Shown: one piece after another, positions 36,829-45,948 of the stretch
Layout of the letters: the number at the start of each line of letters is the position of its first letter
How positions within the stretch are numbered: position 1 is the first letter of the stretch
Assembly: GCF_022701195.1 (NCBI RefSeq)
Contig: NZ_CP078089.1
Location: forward strand, 372,001 to 436,000
Length of the DNA: 64,000 nucleotides
Reading direction: 5' to 3'
Origin: Allobaculum mucilyticum
Lineage (GTDB): Bacteria; Bacillota_I; Bacilli_A; Erysipelotrichales; Erysipelotrichaceae
Notes under the pieces: model-generated
What the model was told of the DNA's origin: nothing
What the model saw: the letters and a program-made list of their open reading frames with translations, nothing else
Database searches by the model: none
Position numbers and translations under genes: made by a program

Positions 36829-37416
36829 TTATTCGGAAAGAGCGTCTGTCGGATAGCCAAGGGTCTTCAGAACTGCGAGAACGCTATCGTTGGCACCTTC
36901 TGGAATGTCCTGAAGGGTAATGACTGTCTTCTCGTCGGAATCAGAAGCAACAACTGCGTAAACCGTGTTGTAGTCATTGAGCATCAGACGGATGGTCTTG
37001 CCGCCTTCTTCTGCAGAATTGACTTCCAGATAGCCGTCGCTTTCGAGCTGACCGAAATTCTTGGAGAATGCTTCAGTTGTCTTGTCAGCGTCTTCAAGCG
37101 TTTCAACGGATGCATCGAATGTACCGTCGTCGTTGCCAAGTACTGCAGTCTGGGCACCGTCTACGGTGTTTTCATCTTCAGCGGTATAGCCTGCATCTTT
37201 AAATGCGGTAAAAACAGAATTGGATTCAGTTTCAACCGGAGTTCCCGGGTTTTCTTCTTCTTTGGATTCTTTTACAGAAGAAACTTCGGATGTTTTTTCT
37301 TCTTTTGAAGAAGCGGAAGCTGAAGTTTTGGATGTGTCATCGCCAGAAGCTGAAGAGCAGCCGGCGGCTGCAAGGGCGATGACAAGAGCAAGAGCCGGAA
37401 TGGAATACTTTTTCAT
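36829..37416 (-). CDS. Lipoprotein, unknown function
   Basis: About 195 residues. A signal peptide MKKYSIPALALVIALAAAGC ends in the lipobox AAGC, with acylated Cys about residue 20, then a Ser/Lys/Glu-rich linker of about 45 residues and a compact domain (SNSVFTAFKDAGYTAEDENTV to ILKTLGYPTDALSE). No enzymatic motif is visible. ATG 37416 is chosen because GGGAGG lies 6 bases upstream and it starts the signal peptide. It is convergent with the GTPase-NYN gene. Confidence 0.75.
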   Translation of the reverse strand: MKKYSIPALALVIALAAAGCSSASGDDTSKTSASASSKEEKTSEVSSVKESKEEENPGTPVETESNSVFTAFKDAGYTAEDENTVDGAQTAVLGNDDGTFDASVETLEDADKTTEAFSKNFGQLESDGYLEVNSAEEGGKTIRLMLNDYNTVYAVVASDSDEKTVITLQDIPEGANDSVLAVLKTLGYPTDALSE

Positions 37417-37779
37417 AGAACCTCCCAAACGGTACAATCGACCGAATCCGGATTGCTCTTTGATCAATGCGAGTCAGTCCGGACGAAACAGCGGAACGTT
37501 TTCCGCACCTTCATTTAACGTCATCTTTGCTTTAAAGCCGCTCAAAAAGCCCGACTAGATGTCAGCGGCCATTTTCACTCTTTAATAACAGAGTAACAGC
37601 CAGAGAAGGGCTTTCTTCCTTTTTGGCTGCATGTACAGTGCTTCTGACTTGCATGTACAGCCTGCAGTGACAGTACTTTTAAAGCATCCGCTTGTGAAAA
37701 GAGCGGGAGAGTCTGCGCAAATGATCAAATCGAATTACAATAAAAGAAGAATTTAAAAAAGTGAGGAGGATCACTGATT

Positions 37780-38862
37780 ATGCTTCGTATTGGAATGCTC
37801 ACCAGCGGCGGAGACTGTCAGGCGCTCAACGCCACCATGCGCGCCATTTATCTGTCCACGATGAACAACGCAAAAGAACCTGTAGAATTTTACGGCTTTG
37901 AAGACGGCTACAAAGGCCTGATGTACAACCGCTACAGAATGCTGACGAGCAATGATTTCAATGACATTCTGACCAGAGGCGGAACTATTCTCGGAACGAG
38001 CCGCGTGCCGTTCAAAGACCTCGACAAGCCCGATGAACACGGCAATAACAAGGTCAAACTGATGAAGAACACCTACAACTCTCTCGACCTTGACTGCCTG
38101 GTTGTCCTTGGCGGAAACGGATCGCTGAAAACCGCAAACCGTCTGTCTCAGGAAGGCCTCAACGTCATCGGCATGCCGAAAACCATCGACAATGACCTGT
38201 GGGGCACCGACATGACTTTCGGCTTCCAGTCTGCAGTCGATATTACAACCCGTGCGATTGATGAAATTCACACCACCGCATCGAGCCACGGTCGCGTATT
38301 TATTATTGAAATCATGGGCCACAAAACCGGCTGGCTGCCTCTGAATGCCGGTCTTGCCGGCGGCGCAGACATCATTCTGCTCCCGGAAATTCCATATGAT
38401 CTCGACAAAGTCATTGAAGTCATTCAGAAAAAGAAAACCAACAACCACGGCCGCTTCATGATTCTTGCGGTTGCTGAGGGCGCAATTTCGATTGAAGACA
38501 AGAAATTGTCCAAAAAGGAATACCAGAAAAAACTGCAGAGCTACATTTACCCTTCTGTTTCCTACAAGCTTGCCGCAGAAATCGAAGCTGCAACCGGCAA
38601 GGAAGTCCGTGTTACAATTCCCGGACATACACAGCGAGGCGGCATGCCTGACGCATATGACCGTGTCTTTGCCAGCCGTTTAGGCAGCGAAGCCGGCCGG
38701 ATGATCTGCGAGGGCGAATACGGCTTCATGGTCGCTTACCGCAACCGTGAAATCGTCAAGGTTCCTCTTGAAGAGATCGCCGGCAAACTCAAGCTCGTTG
38801 ATCCAAATTCCTCCATTATCCAGGAAGCCCGCATGCTGGGCATCTCCTTCGGCGACCGCTAA
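37780..38862 (+). CDS. pfkA: 6-phosphofructokinase
   Basis: 360 residues; phosphorylates fructose 6-phosphate in glycolysis. MLTSGGDCQALNATMRA, GYKGLM, LTRGGTILGTSR, MPKTIDNDLWGTDMTFGFQSAVD, IEIMGHKTGWLPLNAGLAGGADI and PGHTQRGG mark the family. The phosphodonor motif reads GGNGS rather than GGDGS, and PKTIDND replaces PGTIDND, placing it in the branch related to PPi- or mixed-type enzymes; the donor (ATP or PPi) cannot be set from sequence alone. AGGAGG lies 8 bases before ATG 37780. It is a single-gene unit with a terminator. Confidence 0.93.
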   Translation: MLRIGMLTSGGDCQALNATMRAIYLSTMNNAKEPVEFYGFEDGYKGLMYNRYRMLTSNDFNDILTRGGTILGTSRVPFKDLDKPDEHGNNKVKLMKNTYNSLDLDCLVVLGGNGSLKTANRLSQEGLNVIGMPKTIDNDLWGTDMTFGFQSAVDITTRAIDEIHTTASSHGRVFIIEIMGHKTGWLPLNAGLAGGADIILLPEIPYDLDKVIEVIQKKKTNNHGRFMILAVAEGAISIEDKKLSKKEYQKKLQSYIYPSVSYKLAAEIEAATGKEVRVTIPGHTQRGGMPDAYDRVFASRLGSEAGRMICEGEYGFMVAYRNREIVKVPLEEIAGKLKLVDPNSSIIQEARMLGISFGDR

Positions 38863-38877
38863 TCGTCTGTATTTTCC

Positions 38878-38920
38878 GGACAGACAGTTTTAACGGATTG
38901 TCTGTCCTCCCTTCTTTTCT
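38878..38920 (+). terminator. pfkA terminator
   Basis: GGACAGACA (38878-38886) and TGTCTGTCC (38899-38907) followed by TCCCTTCTTTTCT. Confidence 0.7.
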
Positions 38921-39016
38921 GCCCCAAAATCAGGCGCGCCACGCGGTTAGCGAACCAGCCTGGCGTACACTGAACACAGAATACAGATCAGTCTGTAAAC
39001 AAATGAGGTGAAACTG

Positions 39017-39361
39017 ATGAACCGTATTGACTATCTTCGCAATGAAGCGGAAAACCTGAACATGGATGCACGCCGCAAAATGGCTGCTGATCTTCTCGGT
39101 GCTGAACAGAGAGCTCTTCTCAACTCGATGGTCCCGCTGGATGCTGACCACAGAGCTGTCGTTGAAGAAGAACGCACAGACCGCATTCTGATCGCGGCAG
39201 GCCTTCTTGCAGCAAGCACTGCTCTGCTCGTGACCACATGCGTTCTCGTCAACAAAGGACGCAAGAAAGCTGCCGCAAAAGCCGAACAGGCAAAAGCAGC
39301 TCTTGAAGCAGAGAAAAAAGCAATGATCCGCCGCATGGCTTCCATTAAAGGCCGTGCCTGA
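39017..39361 (+). CDS. Small single-helix membrane protein
   Basis: About 114 residues, unrecognised. An amphipathic, acidic N-terminal half (MNRIDYLRNEAENLNMDARRKMAADLLG) precedes one membrane helix (ILIAAGLLAASTALLVTTCVLV) and a Lys/Ala/Glu-rich helix (KGRKKAAAKAEQAKAALEAEKKA) likely to be a coiled coil. ATG 39017 is chosen with GAGGTG 6 bases upstream. It stands alone and has a strong terminator at 39413. Confidence 0.65.
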   Translation: MNRIDYLRNEAENLNMDARRKMAADLLGAEQRALLNSMVPLDADHRAVVEEERTDRILIAAGLLAASTALLVTTCVLVNKGRKKAAAKAEQAKAALEAEKKAMIRRMASIKGRA

Positions 39362-39412
39362 TCCGCGCTGCTGATCATTCATCGCCAGCACAGAACACAA
39401 ACCAGAAGCACA

Positions 39413-39462
39413 AACCGGCCAGATTCTGAGCTTGATCTCAGAACCTGACCGGTTCTTTTTTA
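39413..39462 (+). terminator. Terminator after the small membrane protein
   Basis: AACCGG (39413-39418) with CCGGTT (39449-39454) and inner AGATTCTGAG with CTCAGAACCT, followed by CTTTTTT. Confidence 0.8.
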
Positions 39463-39486
39463 AAATAGAATTTTTAGATTTCTGCT

Positions 39487-39984
39487 TTATTCCGGCTTGC
39501 GGACATAGCGGACATGCGAATAGGAAAAGCCGTTTTCTTCCTGACTGCCAAGTACTGTCCGTTCATACGCATTTCGATCAAATTCGGGAAACCACGTATC
39601 GGCATCAAAATCCGATTCGATTTCTGTCAGCACAAGTTCATCACACTGATCAACAAGAGCAGCATAGATCGATCCGCCCCCGATCACATAAACCGTCTGA
39701 TCGGGTTCTCTTTTTTCAAGATCAGCTAATGCCTCTTCAATGGATGTATAGCAGGTTACACCAGGATGCTGGAAAGGACGTCTTGTAATGACGATGTTTT
39801 CTCTTCCTGGCAGCGGACGTGGAAACGGATCCCAGGTCCGCCGGCCCATGATGACCGAATGACCCATGGTCTGCTCTTTAAAAAACTTCAGATCTTTCTT
39901 TAAAGAATGTCCCCAGGGCATGTCGCCTTTGAGTCCAAGTTCGCCATGACGCCCGACTGCGGCGATGGCGACAAAGCGGGTCAC
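39487..39984 (-). CDS. folA: Dihydrofolate reductase
   Basis: 165 residues; NADPH-dependent reduction of DHF to THF. Blocks: IAAVGRHGELGLKGDMPWGHSLKKDLKFFKE (the catalytic acid is the Asp of KGDMPW), VIMGRRTWDPFPRPLPGRENIVITR, VIGGGSIYAAL and LTEIESDFDADTWFPEF. The start overlaps thyA by 4 bases (ATGA), which fits its role of recycling the DHF that ThyA makes. Confidence 0.96.
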   Translation of the reverse strand: MTRFVAIAAVGRHGELGLKGDMPWGHSLKKDLKFFKEQTMGHSVIMGRRTWDPFPRPLPGRENIVITRRPFQHPGVTCYTSIEEALADLEKREPDQTVYVIGGGSIYAALVDQCDELVLTEIESDFDADTWFPEFDRNAYERTVLGSQEENGFSYSHVRYVRKPE

Positions 39985-40853
39985 TGCGTCAATGGCATCG
40001 CAAGCTTTCCTCTGTGCGAATACCCTTCAAGACGGACATCTTTAATGTCTCTGGAACTGTCAAATGCATAGAAATCCGTGATTTCCGGATTGAGCCAGAG
40101 TTTTGGAGCTGGCAGCGGTTCTGTTTCTTTCCAGCGGCGGAGCAGTTCTTTCATCTGCTCGACCTGGTCAACGTAAATATGTGCATCCTTGATCGACCAG
40201 TCCAGACGGCCGACTTTCAGACCGCACACCTGAGCGATCATGCTCATCAGAACCGCGTACTGCGTAACGTTAAACGGCAGGCCAAGACCTGTATCGCAGG
40301 AGCGCTGATGAACGAGAACATTCAGCTTTCCATCGGTTACATCCCACTCGCTGCTCCAGACGCAGCTAGGCAGAACGGCTGTATCCAGCTCTGCATCCTG
40401 CCAGAGAGAAACAACGCGCCGGCGGTCTTCCGGATCGTTTTTAAGCGAATCGATCAGCCGGTCGATCAGTCTGTATTTGCGTACGACATAGCCATAAGCA
40501 GTTCCGATTGTATGGGCCATGGACGGATCGAATTTTTTGAGAACCTTGCCGGTCTTTTCGTCTTTCCATTCGCCGTTTTCATCAATTTCCCATTTATCCC
40601 AGATGTGTACATCGCGCTCCTGAAGCCAGCGCACATCATTGCTCTGCGCCTGATAGATCCATAACATTTCCAGTACGGCCTGACGCAGAAACAGCTGCTT
40701 GACCGAGAGAATCGGAAATTCTTCTCCGACATTCAGTGTGAAATGGGCAAAAGGCAGCTTGATCGTATCCACGCCGGTCCGGTTGGACACTCTGCGTCCT
40801 TCAGTCAGAATCTGTTCGACCAGAGAGCAGTAAATATCATCCCATTTTGCCAT
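39981..40853 (-). CDS. thyA: Thymidylate synthase, divergent form
   Basis: 290 residues; converts dUMP to dTMP using methylene-THF. Catalytic Cys lies in AVLPSCVWSSEWDV, then VHQRSCDTGLGLPFNVTQYAVLMSMIAQV, DAHIYVDQVEQMKELL and the C-terminal LAMPLTQ region. Several normally fixed positions differ: LPPCH is LPSCV and QRSAD is QRSCD. Such forms occur in a side branch of the family; activity is still likely because the Cys, Arg, Asp and Asn positions are kept. The start shares its A with the HAD gene stop. Confidence 0.92.
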   Translation of the reverse strand: MAKWDDIYCSLVEQILTEGRRVSNRTGVDTIKLPFAHFTLNVGEEFPILSVKQLFLRQAVLEMLWIYQAQSNDVRWLQERDVHIWDKWEIDENGEWKDEKTGKVLKKFDPSMAHTIGTAYGYVVRKYRLIDRLIDSLKNDPEDRRRVVSLWQDAELDTAVLPSCVWSSEWDVTDGKLNVLVHQRSCDTGLGLPFNVTQYAVLMSMIAQVCGLKVGRLDWSIKDAHIYVDQVEQMKELLRRWKETEPLPAPKLWLNPEITDFYAFDSSRDIKDVRLEGYSHRGKLAMPLTQ

Positions 40854-41710
40854 TATTTCTTCGCCTCCGGTTTTCTGTTCAGCTTTCCCTGGGCGTGAGG
40901 AAGCACGGTTTCTTCGATGAAGCGGGCAATGCCTGATTCATCGTTGGTCCACGGAATGACAATGTCCGCGATTTCCTTCACAGCAGGAATCGCATTGTTC
41001 ATGGCGATACCGATTCCGGCTTTCTGAATCATTTCCATGTCGTTGCTTTCATCGCCGAAAACCGCCACGTTTTCATGATTCAGGCCATAGTGTTCGACCA
41101 GCCGGTCCAGACCGTAGCCTTTGTTGATCTTCGGGTCCATGAACTCATAGAGAACATCGCTGGTTGAAAAGCTCGTGACATCATCGAAATGAATCTGCTC
41201 GGCAATTTTCTTTACCTGCGCCTGATCTTCCGGTGTGGAACGGAGAATCAGCTTGTCGGCATCGTGATGGTTGAGGAAGTCTTCAAGATCTACGATGATC
41301 TCTTCTTCTGCGAACAGCTTGCCGACCGCAAGAGTATGTTCATTTGACCACGGGACATAGCGCTTATTGCCGATCATGACTTCCGGATGAAGCTGCGGCA
41401 TGTCCTTGTAGTATTCGAGAATCTGTAAAATCCGCTTGCCATCGAGATGAGCAAAGTTTTCTTTTTCTTTTGTCCGGCAATCATAAATCGTTCCGCCGTT
41501 GACACCGCAGATGAAGCTGATCGACTGTTCGATACCCCACTTGCGGCAGAGAATCAGCGTGCTTTCAACCGGACGTCCGGTCACAATGCCAAACAGAATG
41601 CCATACTCTTTGAGCTTGTTGATGACATCCCGTGTTTCGGCACTGACGTTCTTCTGGGTATCCAGCAGTGTACCGTCAAGATCAACGGCAATCAGTGTTA
41701 CTGGCTGCAT
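40853..41710 (-). CDS. Cof-type HAD-superfamily hydrolase
   Basis: 285 residues. HAD motif I VDLDGTLLD (nucleophile Asp about residue 9), motif II VTGRP, motif III Lys near KINKGYGLDRL, and motif IV FGDESNDMEMI. The cap between motifs II and III is the Cof (type IIB) kind. Substrates are usually sugar phosphates or flavin-type phosphates; none can be named. It is the first gene of HAD-thyA-folA, with AGGAGGA before ATG 41710. Why it accompanies the dTMP genes is unclear. Confidence 0.92.
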   Translation of the reverse strand: MQPVTLIAVDLDGTLLDTQKNVSAETRDVINKLKEYGILFGIVTGRPVESTLILCRKWGIEQSISFICGVNGGTIYDCRTKEKENFAHLDGKRILQILEYYKDMPQLHPEVMIGNKRYVPWSNEHTLAVGKLFAEEEIIVDLEDFLNHHDADKLILRSTPEDQAQVKKIAEQIHFDDVTSFSTSDVLYEFMDPKINKGYGLDRLVEHYGLNHENVAVFGDESNDMEMIQKAGIGIAMNNAIPAVKEIADIVIPWTNDESGIARFIEETVLPHAQGKLNRKPEAKK

Positions 41711-41817
41711 GGTCCTCCTCCTGTTTCTGTTTATCTGTAATTGTTATCTGTTTATTTACCACAGGAGTGCCGAGGGCATCCCTGTTTTTGTTTTATTTCT
41801 TCTTTCCGGTTCTTTGT

Positions 41818-42654
41818 TCAGCTTTTCAGCTGTGCTTCAGAAAGTTCAAGAGCCTGTCTTATGAGTCTGTTGGACTGTTCATCATCAACCAGATGATCGT
41901 TCAGGATGCCGTCAAGCTGTTCTCTCCAGAACCCCTGTTCAAGAACGATCTGTCTGGAGACAGGAAAGTTCAGATCCGGAATAAAGCCTAAAAACGACAG
42001 CCAGAAATCAATCGTGCTGATCCGGTCTGCCCGGTTTACGCTGCGGTGTTCTTCAAGCGCCTGATAGACAGCTGGCGTTACCGTCTGCGATTTCAATGCA
42101 CTGAGAGGTTCGCCGGTTGTATCGATGGGATCCTCTTTTGCGCTGACCCGGAAAATATCGATCTTGTCGGCATCGCGGACGATCTCATCAAGCGTGCGCT
42201 GAAAGCCCTGATCTTCTTGTGGGATCGCCAGTTTATTGTGCACGGAAACCGCCCGGATCACCTGTTTTTTCTCTTCGGCGCTCAGAGAATCCAGGAAAGA
42301 TACTTCTTCAAGGATCTGTGCACCAAGAGCTGCATGGTCCACGCTTTTCGCATCAAAGAAAGTGTGGAAGCGACGGACCTGTTCAAAGCGGCCGATGTCA
42401 TGAAACAGGGCCGTCAAATGAGCAAGATATCGCTCTCTGTCATTTAACTGCAGACTTTTTGCGATACGGTCTGCTGCTGCAACGACTTTCCAGGTGTGAA
42501 TGATTTTCAGACGGATCTGCGAATCTTCAGGATTGTAATTCTGCACGTAGGCATTGAACAGTTTTTCTTCACGAAGACTCTGTTCGCCGTCCTGTTTTTC
42601 TTTCCTGTTCTCTTCGAGTCGAAGATCTTCTCTGATTGTATCTGCCTGATTCAT
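41818..42654 (-). CDS. HD-domain phosphohydrolase
   Basis: 278 residues. The metal-binding HD set is visible: His in IIHTWKVVAAADRIA, HD in LTALFHDIGRFEQVRR (about residue 89), His in DAKSVDHAALGAQIL, and Asp in IVRDADKIDIFR. The N-terminal 30 residues are highly charged. HD proteins cleave phosphate esters of nucleotides or cyclic nucleotides; the exact substrate is unknown. A GCACCAT-GGCT-ATGGTGC hairpin lies just upstream of the ribosome site. Confidence 0.85.
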   Translation of the reverse strand: MNQADTIREDLRLEENRKEKQDGEQSLREEKLFNAYVQNYNPEDSQIRLKIIHTWKVVAAADRIAKSLQLNDRERYLAHLTALFHDIGRFEQVRRFHTFFDAKSVDHAALGAQILEEVSFLDSLSAEEKKQVIRAVSVHNKLAIPQEDQGFQRTLDEIVRDADKIDIFRVSAKEDPIDTTGEPLSALKSQTVTPAVYQALEEHRSVNRADRISTIDFWLSFLGFIPDLNFPVSRQIVLEQGFWREQLDGILNDHLVDDEQSNRLIRQALELSEAQLKS

Positions 42655-43036
42655 TCTGTTCCTTCTTTCCCTGCACCATGGCTATGGTGCATTTTCTTCT
42701 GGCTGACTGCCGAACAGAACCGTCGCCCTTACACAATGTGCAGAGCTGCTATGGTTCTCTTAGCAACGTCATTCTAACAGTATTCGTCCTTTCCGGCTCA
42801 GCCTTCCCTTTCTGCCCGTCCTGGAAAGCGGTTCATCGCCGGAACTTTGTCTGTACCCAGTGCCATTTTTTCTTCAGATACACCGTTAACCGATAGATCA
42901 TAAAGGCATGAGGAGTTATATCACAGGATCTGCCACACACTGAATCAGCTCTGTACGGACAGCTGCATAAAGTCGCTAAAGACAAGACCTGTAAAAAGCG
43001 AAACGCGTAAGAAAAACGAAAATTATTTACGTATAA
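42655..43036. other. Gap between HD-domain gene and lipoprotein gene
   Basis: About 380 bases with no supported gene. TGCACCAT-GGCT-ATGGTGCA at about 42674-42693 is a perfect hairpin followed on the plus strand by TTTTCTTCT. Nothing else is recognised. Confidence 0.4.
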
Positions 43037-43085
43037 ACAGGGCGGCTGCAGATACTGAATCTGCTGCCGCCCTGTACTTTTTCGG
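43037..43085 (-). terminator. Lipoprotein gene terminator
   Basis: ACAGGGCGGC-x-GCAGAT and ATCTGC-x-GCCGCCCTGT form a 16-bp stem around TCAGT (minus strand), followed by TTTAT; the plus-strand side has TACTTTTT, so it can act both ways. Confidence 0.75.
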
Positions 43086-43114
43086 ACTGCATAATCGGAC
43101 TTGGACGATGTGTC

Positions 43115-44179
43115 TTAGTCTTCCATTGTAAATTCGTCGCCCTCTTTGAGCGTGCCGTCTGCAACCTCATCAAAGAGAGCCTCGGCATGTGCCGCAAATT
43201 CGCCGTCATCATCCAGCTCATCGAGATCCAGCTTGCTGCGGACATTGACGTAAACCTTGTCATCGAGAGAAGACAGGGCATGGAAAATATTGATGTCGCT
43301 CTCTTCAAGAACGCCGTTATGATCGAAGAACATCGTATACGTTTCATCACTGACTTCATTGAGGATCAGAGTCGGCCGGTCATCGAGCGTATCGTAAGCT
43401 TCGGAAAAGCTTGCAGCAGCCTGATGGAAGGCATCAAGATCTTTGACCTTAATGACCAGTTTATAGCCGTCTTCATGCTCGCTTAAATCATAGGTGTAGA
43501 GCGAAGAGTTGCGGACCGGATCAACCGGACGGTTGTAGCCGGAAGAAATCGCAGCATCATAGATCATTGTTTCCGGCAGATCCTTCTCAGTAAGAGACGT
43601 TGTAACACGGCTGCTGATTGTACCTTTTACGCTCTCATCTCCAGCATAATGAAGGGTTGTAAAGAAGGCTTCATCGTCTTTGCCGGCGCGGATGAACAGA
43701 CCGCTTCCGCTCTGGAATTCATCGTAGGAATTGCTCAGAATCCGGTACTGTGCGCTGACCAGGTTTTCATTGGATGGTGCCAGATACATCTCGCGGGCTG
43801 TACGGTAAAGGAAATTCTCTTTAACAAACGAACTGTCATCGGCGGTCTTGTATTCATAGACTTCCCCGTCGCCTTCCAGTTCAAATGTATTCTTGCAGGC
43901 ATCAGCGGCATGGCTGAAAATGGTCGTCCAGGCATCCTTCGCTTTGGCATCATCCCCAGAAGCATTCACAAGATCATCGAGCAGCGAAACGCCTGTCTGA
44001 TCCGATGCTTTGTCAGAAACAGTCTGCGAAGTCTTTGTTTCACTCGACGGACTGTTTTTTACAGAAGATGCAGAAGCTGAAGAACCGGATACCGTACTGG
44101 CTGAGCAGCCGGCAAGCAGAGATGCTGCGGCAAGCAAAGAAAGAGCTTTACGGGAAAAAGAGCGGAAAACTGAGTTCAT
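43115..44179 (-). CDS. Lipoprotein, unknown function
   Basis: 354 residues. Signal peptide MNSVFRSFSRKALSLLAAASLLAGC with lipobox LAGC (Cys 25), a Ser/Lys/Thr-rich linker to about residue 65, then a mixed alpha-beta domain (AWTTIFSHAADACKNTFELEGD, YRILSNSYDEFQSGSGLFIRAG, YKLVIKVKDLDAFHQAAASF) that reads like an LppX/outer-lipoprotein style fold used for sensing or carrying ligands; I cannot assign it. The mature part is acidic. GGAGGCGC lies before ATG 44179. Confidence 0.75.
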   Translation of the reverse strand: MNSVFRSFSRKALSLLAAASLLAGCSASTVSGSSASASSVKNSPSSETKTSQTVSDKASDQTGVSLLDDLVNASGDDAKAKDAWTTIFSHAADACKNTFELEGDGEVYEYKTADDSSFVKENFLYRTAREMYLAPSNENLVSAQYRILSNSYDEFQSGSGLFIRAGKDDEAFFTTLHYAGDESVKGTISSRVTTSLTEKDLPETMIYDAAISSGYNRPVDPVRNSSLYTYDLSEHEDGYKLVIKVKDLDAFHQAAASFSEAYDTLDDRPTLILNEVSDETYTMFFDHNGVLEESDINIFHALSSLDDKVYVNVRSKLDLDELDDDGEFAAHAEALFDEVADGTLKEGDEFTMED

Positions 44180-44425
44180 AAAACGCGCCTCCTCATTCTG
44201 AACTGAATACAGAATTTTAAATATTAAGTGTTTGCTGTTTAATGCAGAATCAAAATCGAAAAAAACTGTTGAACCAGTCTGTCAGCGTTTATATCTTCAG
44301 AATCTCAGTCCGCAGATTCGGACAGAAAAAGCCCTGCAGACAGATCATTCTGTTTTCATTATAGGAACAATCCCTTTTCCATCCTTGCCGGTTGCCCGAA
44401 AGCAGAAGAAAGTCGCCTTCACAGA

Positions 44426-44465
44426 CGAAAAAAAAGACAGCCTGCATCAGAAAACAGGCTGTCTT
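44426..44465 (-). terminator. M18 aminopeptidase terminator
   Basis: On the minus strand AAGACAGCCTG and CAGGCTGTCTT (plus 44434-44444 and 44455-44465) are followed by TTTTTTTCG. Confidence 0.85.
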
Positions 44466-44532
44466 AATGTTTATGATGATTCTTTATCTGAATCGGATTT
44501 CTTTGTATTCCAGAACGGCTGAGTCTTCGAGC

Positions 44533-45948
44533 TTAGAGAGAAGCAGTCTGAATGTCCTTCATGTTTTTGAGGAATTCTTTGCATGCTTCAAATGCAGAGT
44601 AGACGTCGATCTTGGAGCTCAGTTCAAATGGTGCATGCATCGACATCAGCGCAGCGCCGCAGTCGATGACATCCATGCCGTAGTTAGCCAGGATATAGGC
44701 GATCGTTCCGCCGCCGCCCTGGTCGACTTTGCCAAGTTCGCCGGTCTGCCATGGGATGTTTTTGTCATCAAGCAGTTTGCGGATAGCGGCTACATATTCA
44801 GCACGGGCATCATTGCTCTGACGTTTTCCGCCAGAACCGTTGTATTTGGAGAACGCAATGCCATAGCCAAATCGGGCAGAGTTTCCATTTGGCGAAGAAG
44901 CTTCTGGGGAGTTTGGATCGTGAGCAGCTGTAACGTCGCAGGAAAGCATCGAGGAATGACGCAGGCAGCGGCGTACTTTGAGCTCAGAATAATCGCCCAT
45001 GGCGTTGAAGATTTCAGCAAGCTGATCTTCAAAGAAGGTACTGTGCATGCCGGTCGCACCGACAGAACCGATTTCTTCCTTGTCGACAAGAAGCAGAGCG
45101 CGTGTACGTGTGCAGGGCTCATCGGCAAGTTCCATCATGCCCATCAGGGATGTGTAAGCTGAAACGCGGTCATCCTGGCCATAGCCAAGAATCATCGAGC
45201 GGTCCAGACCGCATGTTCTGGCTCTGCCCTGCGGTACGAATTCGAGCTCAGCAGAAATAAAGTCATCTTCATCAATGCCGTAGCGGTCTTTGAGCAGCTG
45301 AAGAATATAGGCTTTGACCGGATCTTTATCCGTATCGGCTGCCGGAATGGAACCGGCGATGACATTGAGCGCTTCACCCTCGATGGCAGAAGAAGCCGGT
45401 TTAGCCATCTGATCTTTTGCCAGATGAATCAGCAGATCGCTGATGCAGAAGACTTCATCATCTTCATGATCGCCGATTGCGATATCCATATGGGTGCCGT
45501 CTTTGAGGCAGATGACGCCATACAGAGCCAGAGGAAGAGCGGTCCACTGGTATTTCTTGATGCCGCCATAGTAGTGGGTATCCATCAGGCAGATACCGTC
45601 CTGTTCGTAAAGAGCATGCTGCTTTACGTCAAGACGCGGGGAGTCAATATGAGCACCGATGATGTTCATGCCTTTTTCAAGCGGATCGCTGCCGATCTGA
45701 AAAAAAGCCAGCGCTTTGTCCATCATATTGAAGTACACCTTGTCCTGCGGTTTAAGAGGCAGTCCGTTTTCGGTGTATGTGTTGATATTTTTATACCCGA
45801 AGCCTTCTGCAAGACGGATCGCTTCCTTGACGCAGCGGCGTTCTGTCTTTCCTGTCGAAAGGAAATTGATGTATCCATCCGCAAAGCTGGAAATAGTTTC
45901 CAGTTCTTCAGGCGAGGCATTCAGCCAGGCATTTTTTGTTTCACTCAT
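44533..45948 (-). CDS. M18-family aspartyl aminopeptidase
   Basis: 471 residues; zinc aminopeptidase of the M18 family, preferring N-terminal acidic residues. Metal ligands: His/Asp in IIGAHIDSPRLDVK (about residue 96), Asp in GYGQDDRVSAYTSL, Glu pair in LLVDKEEIGSVGATGMHS, Asp in SCDVTAAHDPN and His in LMSMHAPFELSSKID near the C-terminus. The family forms large tetrahedral dodecamers in the cytosol. It overlaps murI by 8 bases, so the two are probably co-translated, though no pathway link is known. Confidence 0.94.
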   Translation of the reverse strand: MSETKNAWLNASPEELETISSFADGYINFLSTGKTERRCVKEAIRLAEGFGYKNINTYTENGLPLKPQDKVYFNMMDKALAFFQIGSDPLEKGMNIIGAHIDSPRLDVKQHALYEQDGICLMDTHYYGGIKKYQWTALPLALYGVICLKDGTHMDIAIGDHEDDEVFCISDLLIHLAKDQMAKPASSAIEGEALNVIAGSIPAADTDKDPVKAYILQLLKDRYGIDEDDFISAELEFVPQGRARTCGLDRSMILGYGQDDRVSAYTSLMGMMELADEPCTRTRALLLVDKEEIGSVGATGMHSTFFEDQLAEIFNAMGDYSELKVRRCLRHSSMLSCDVTAAHDPNSPEASSPNGNSARFGYGIAFSKYNGSGGKRQSNDARAEYVAAIRKLLDDKNIPWQTGELGKVDQGGGGTIAYILANYGMDVIDCGAALMSMHAPFELSSKIDVYSAFEACKEFLKNMKDIQTASL

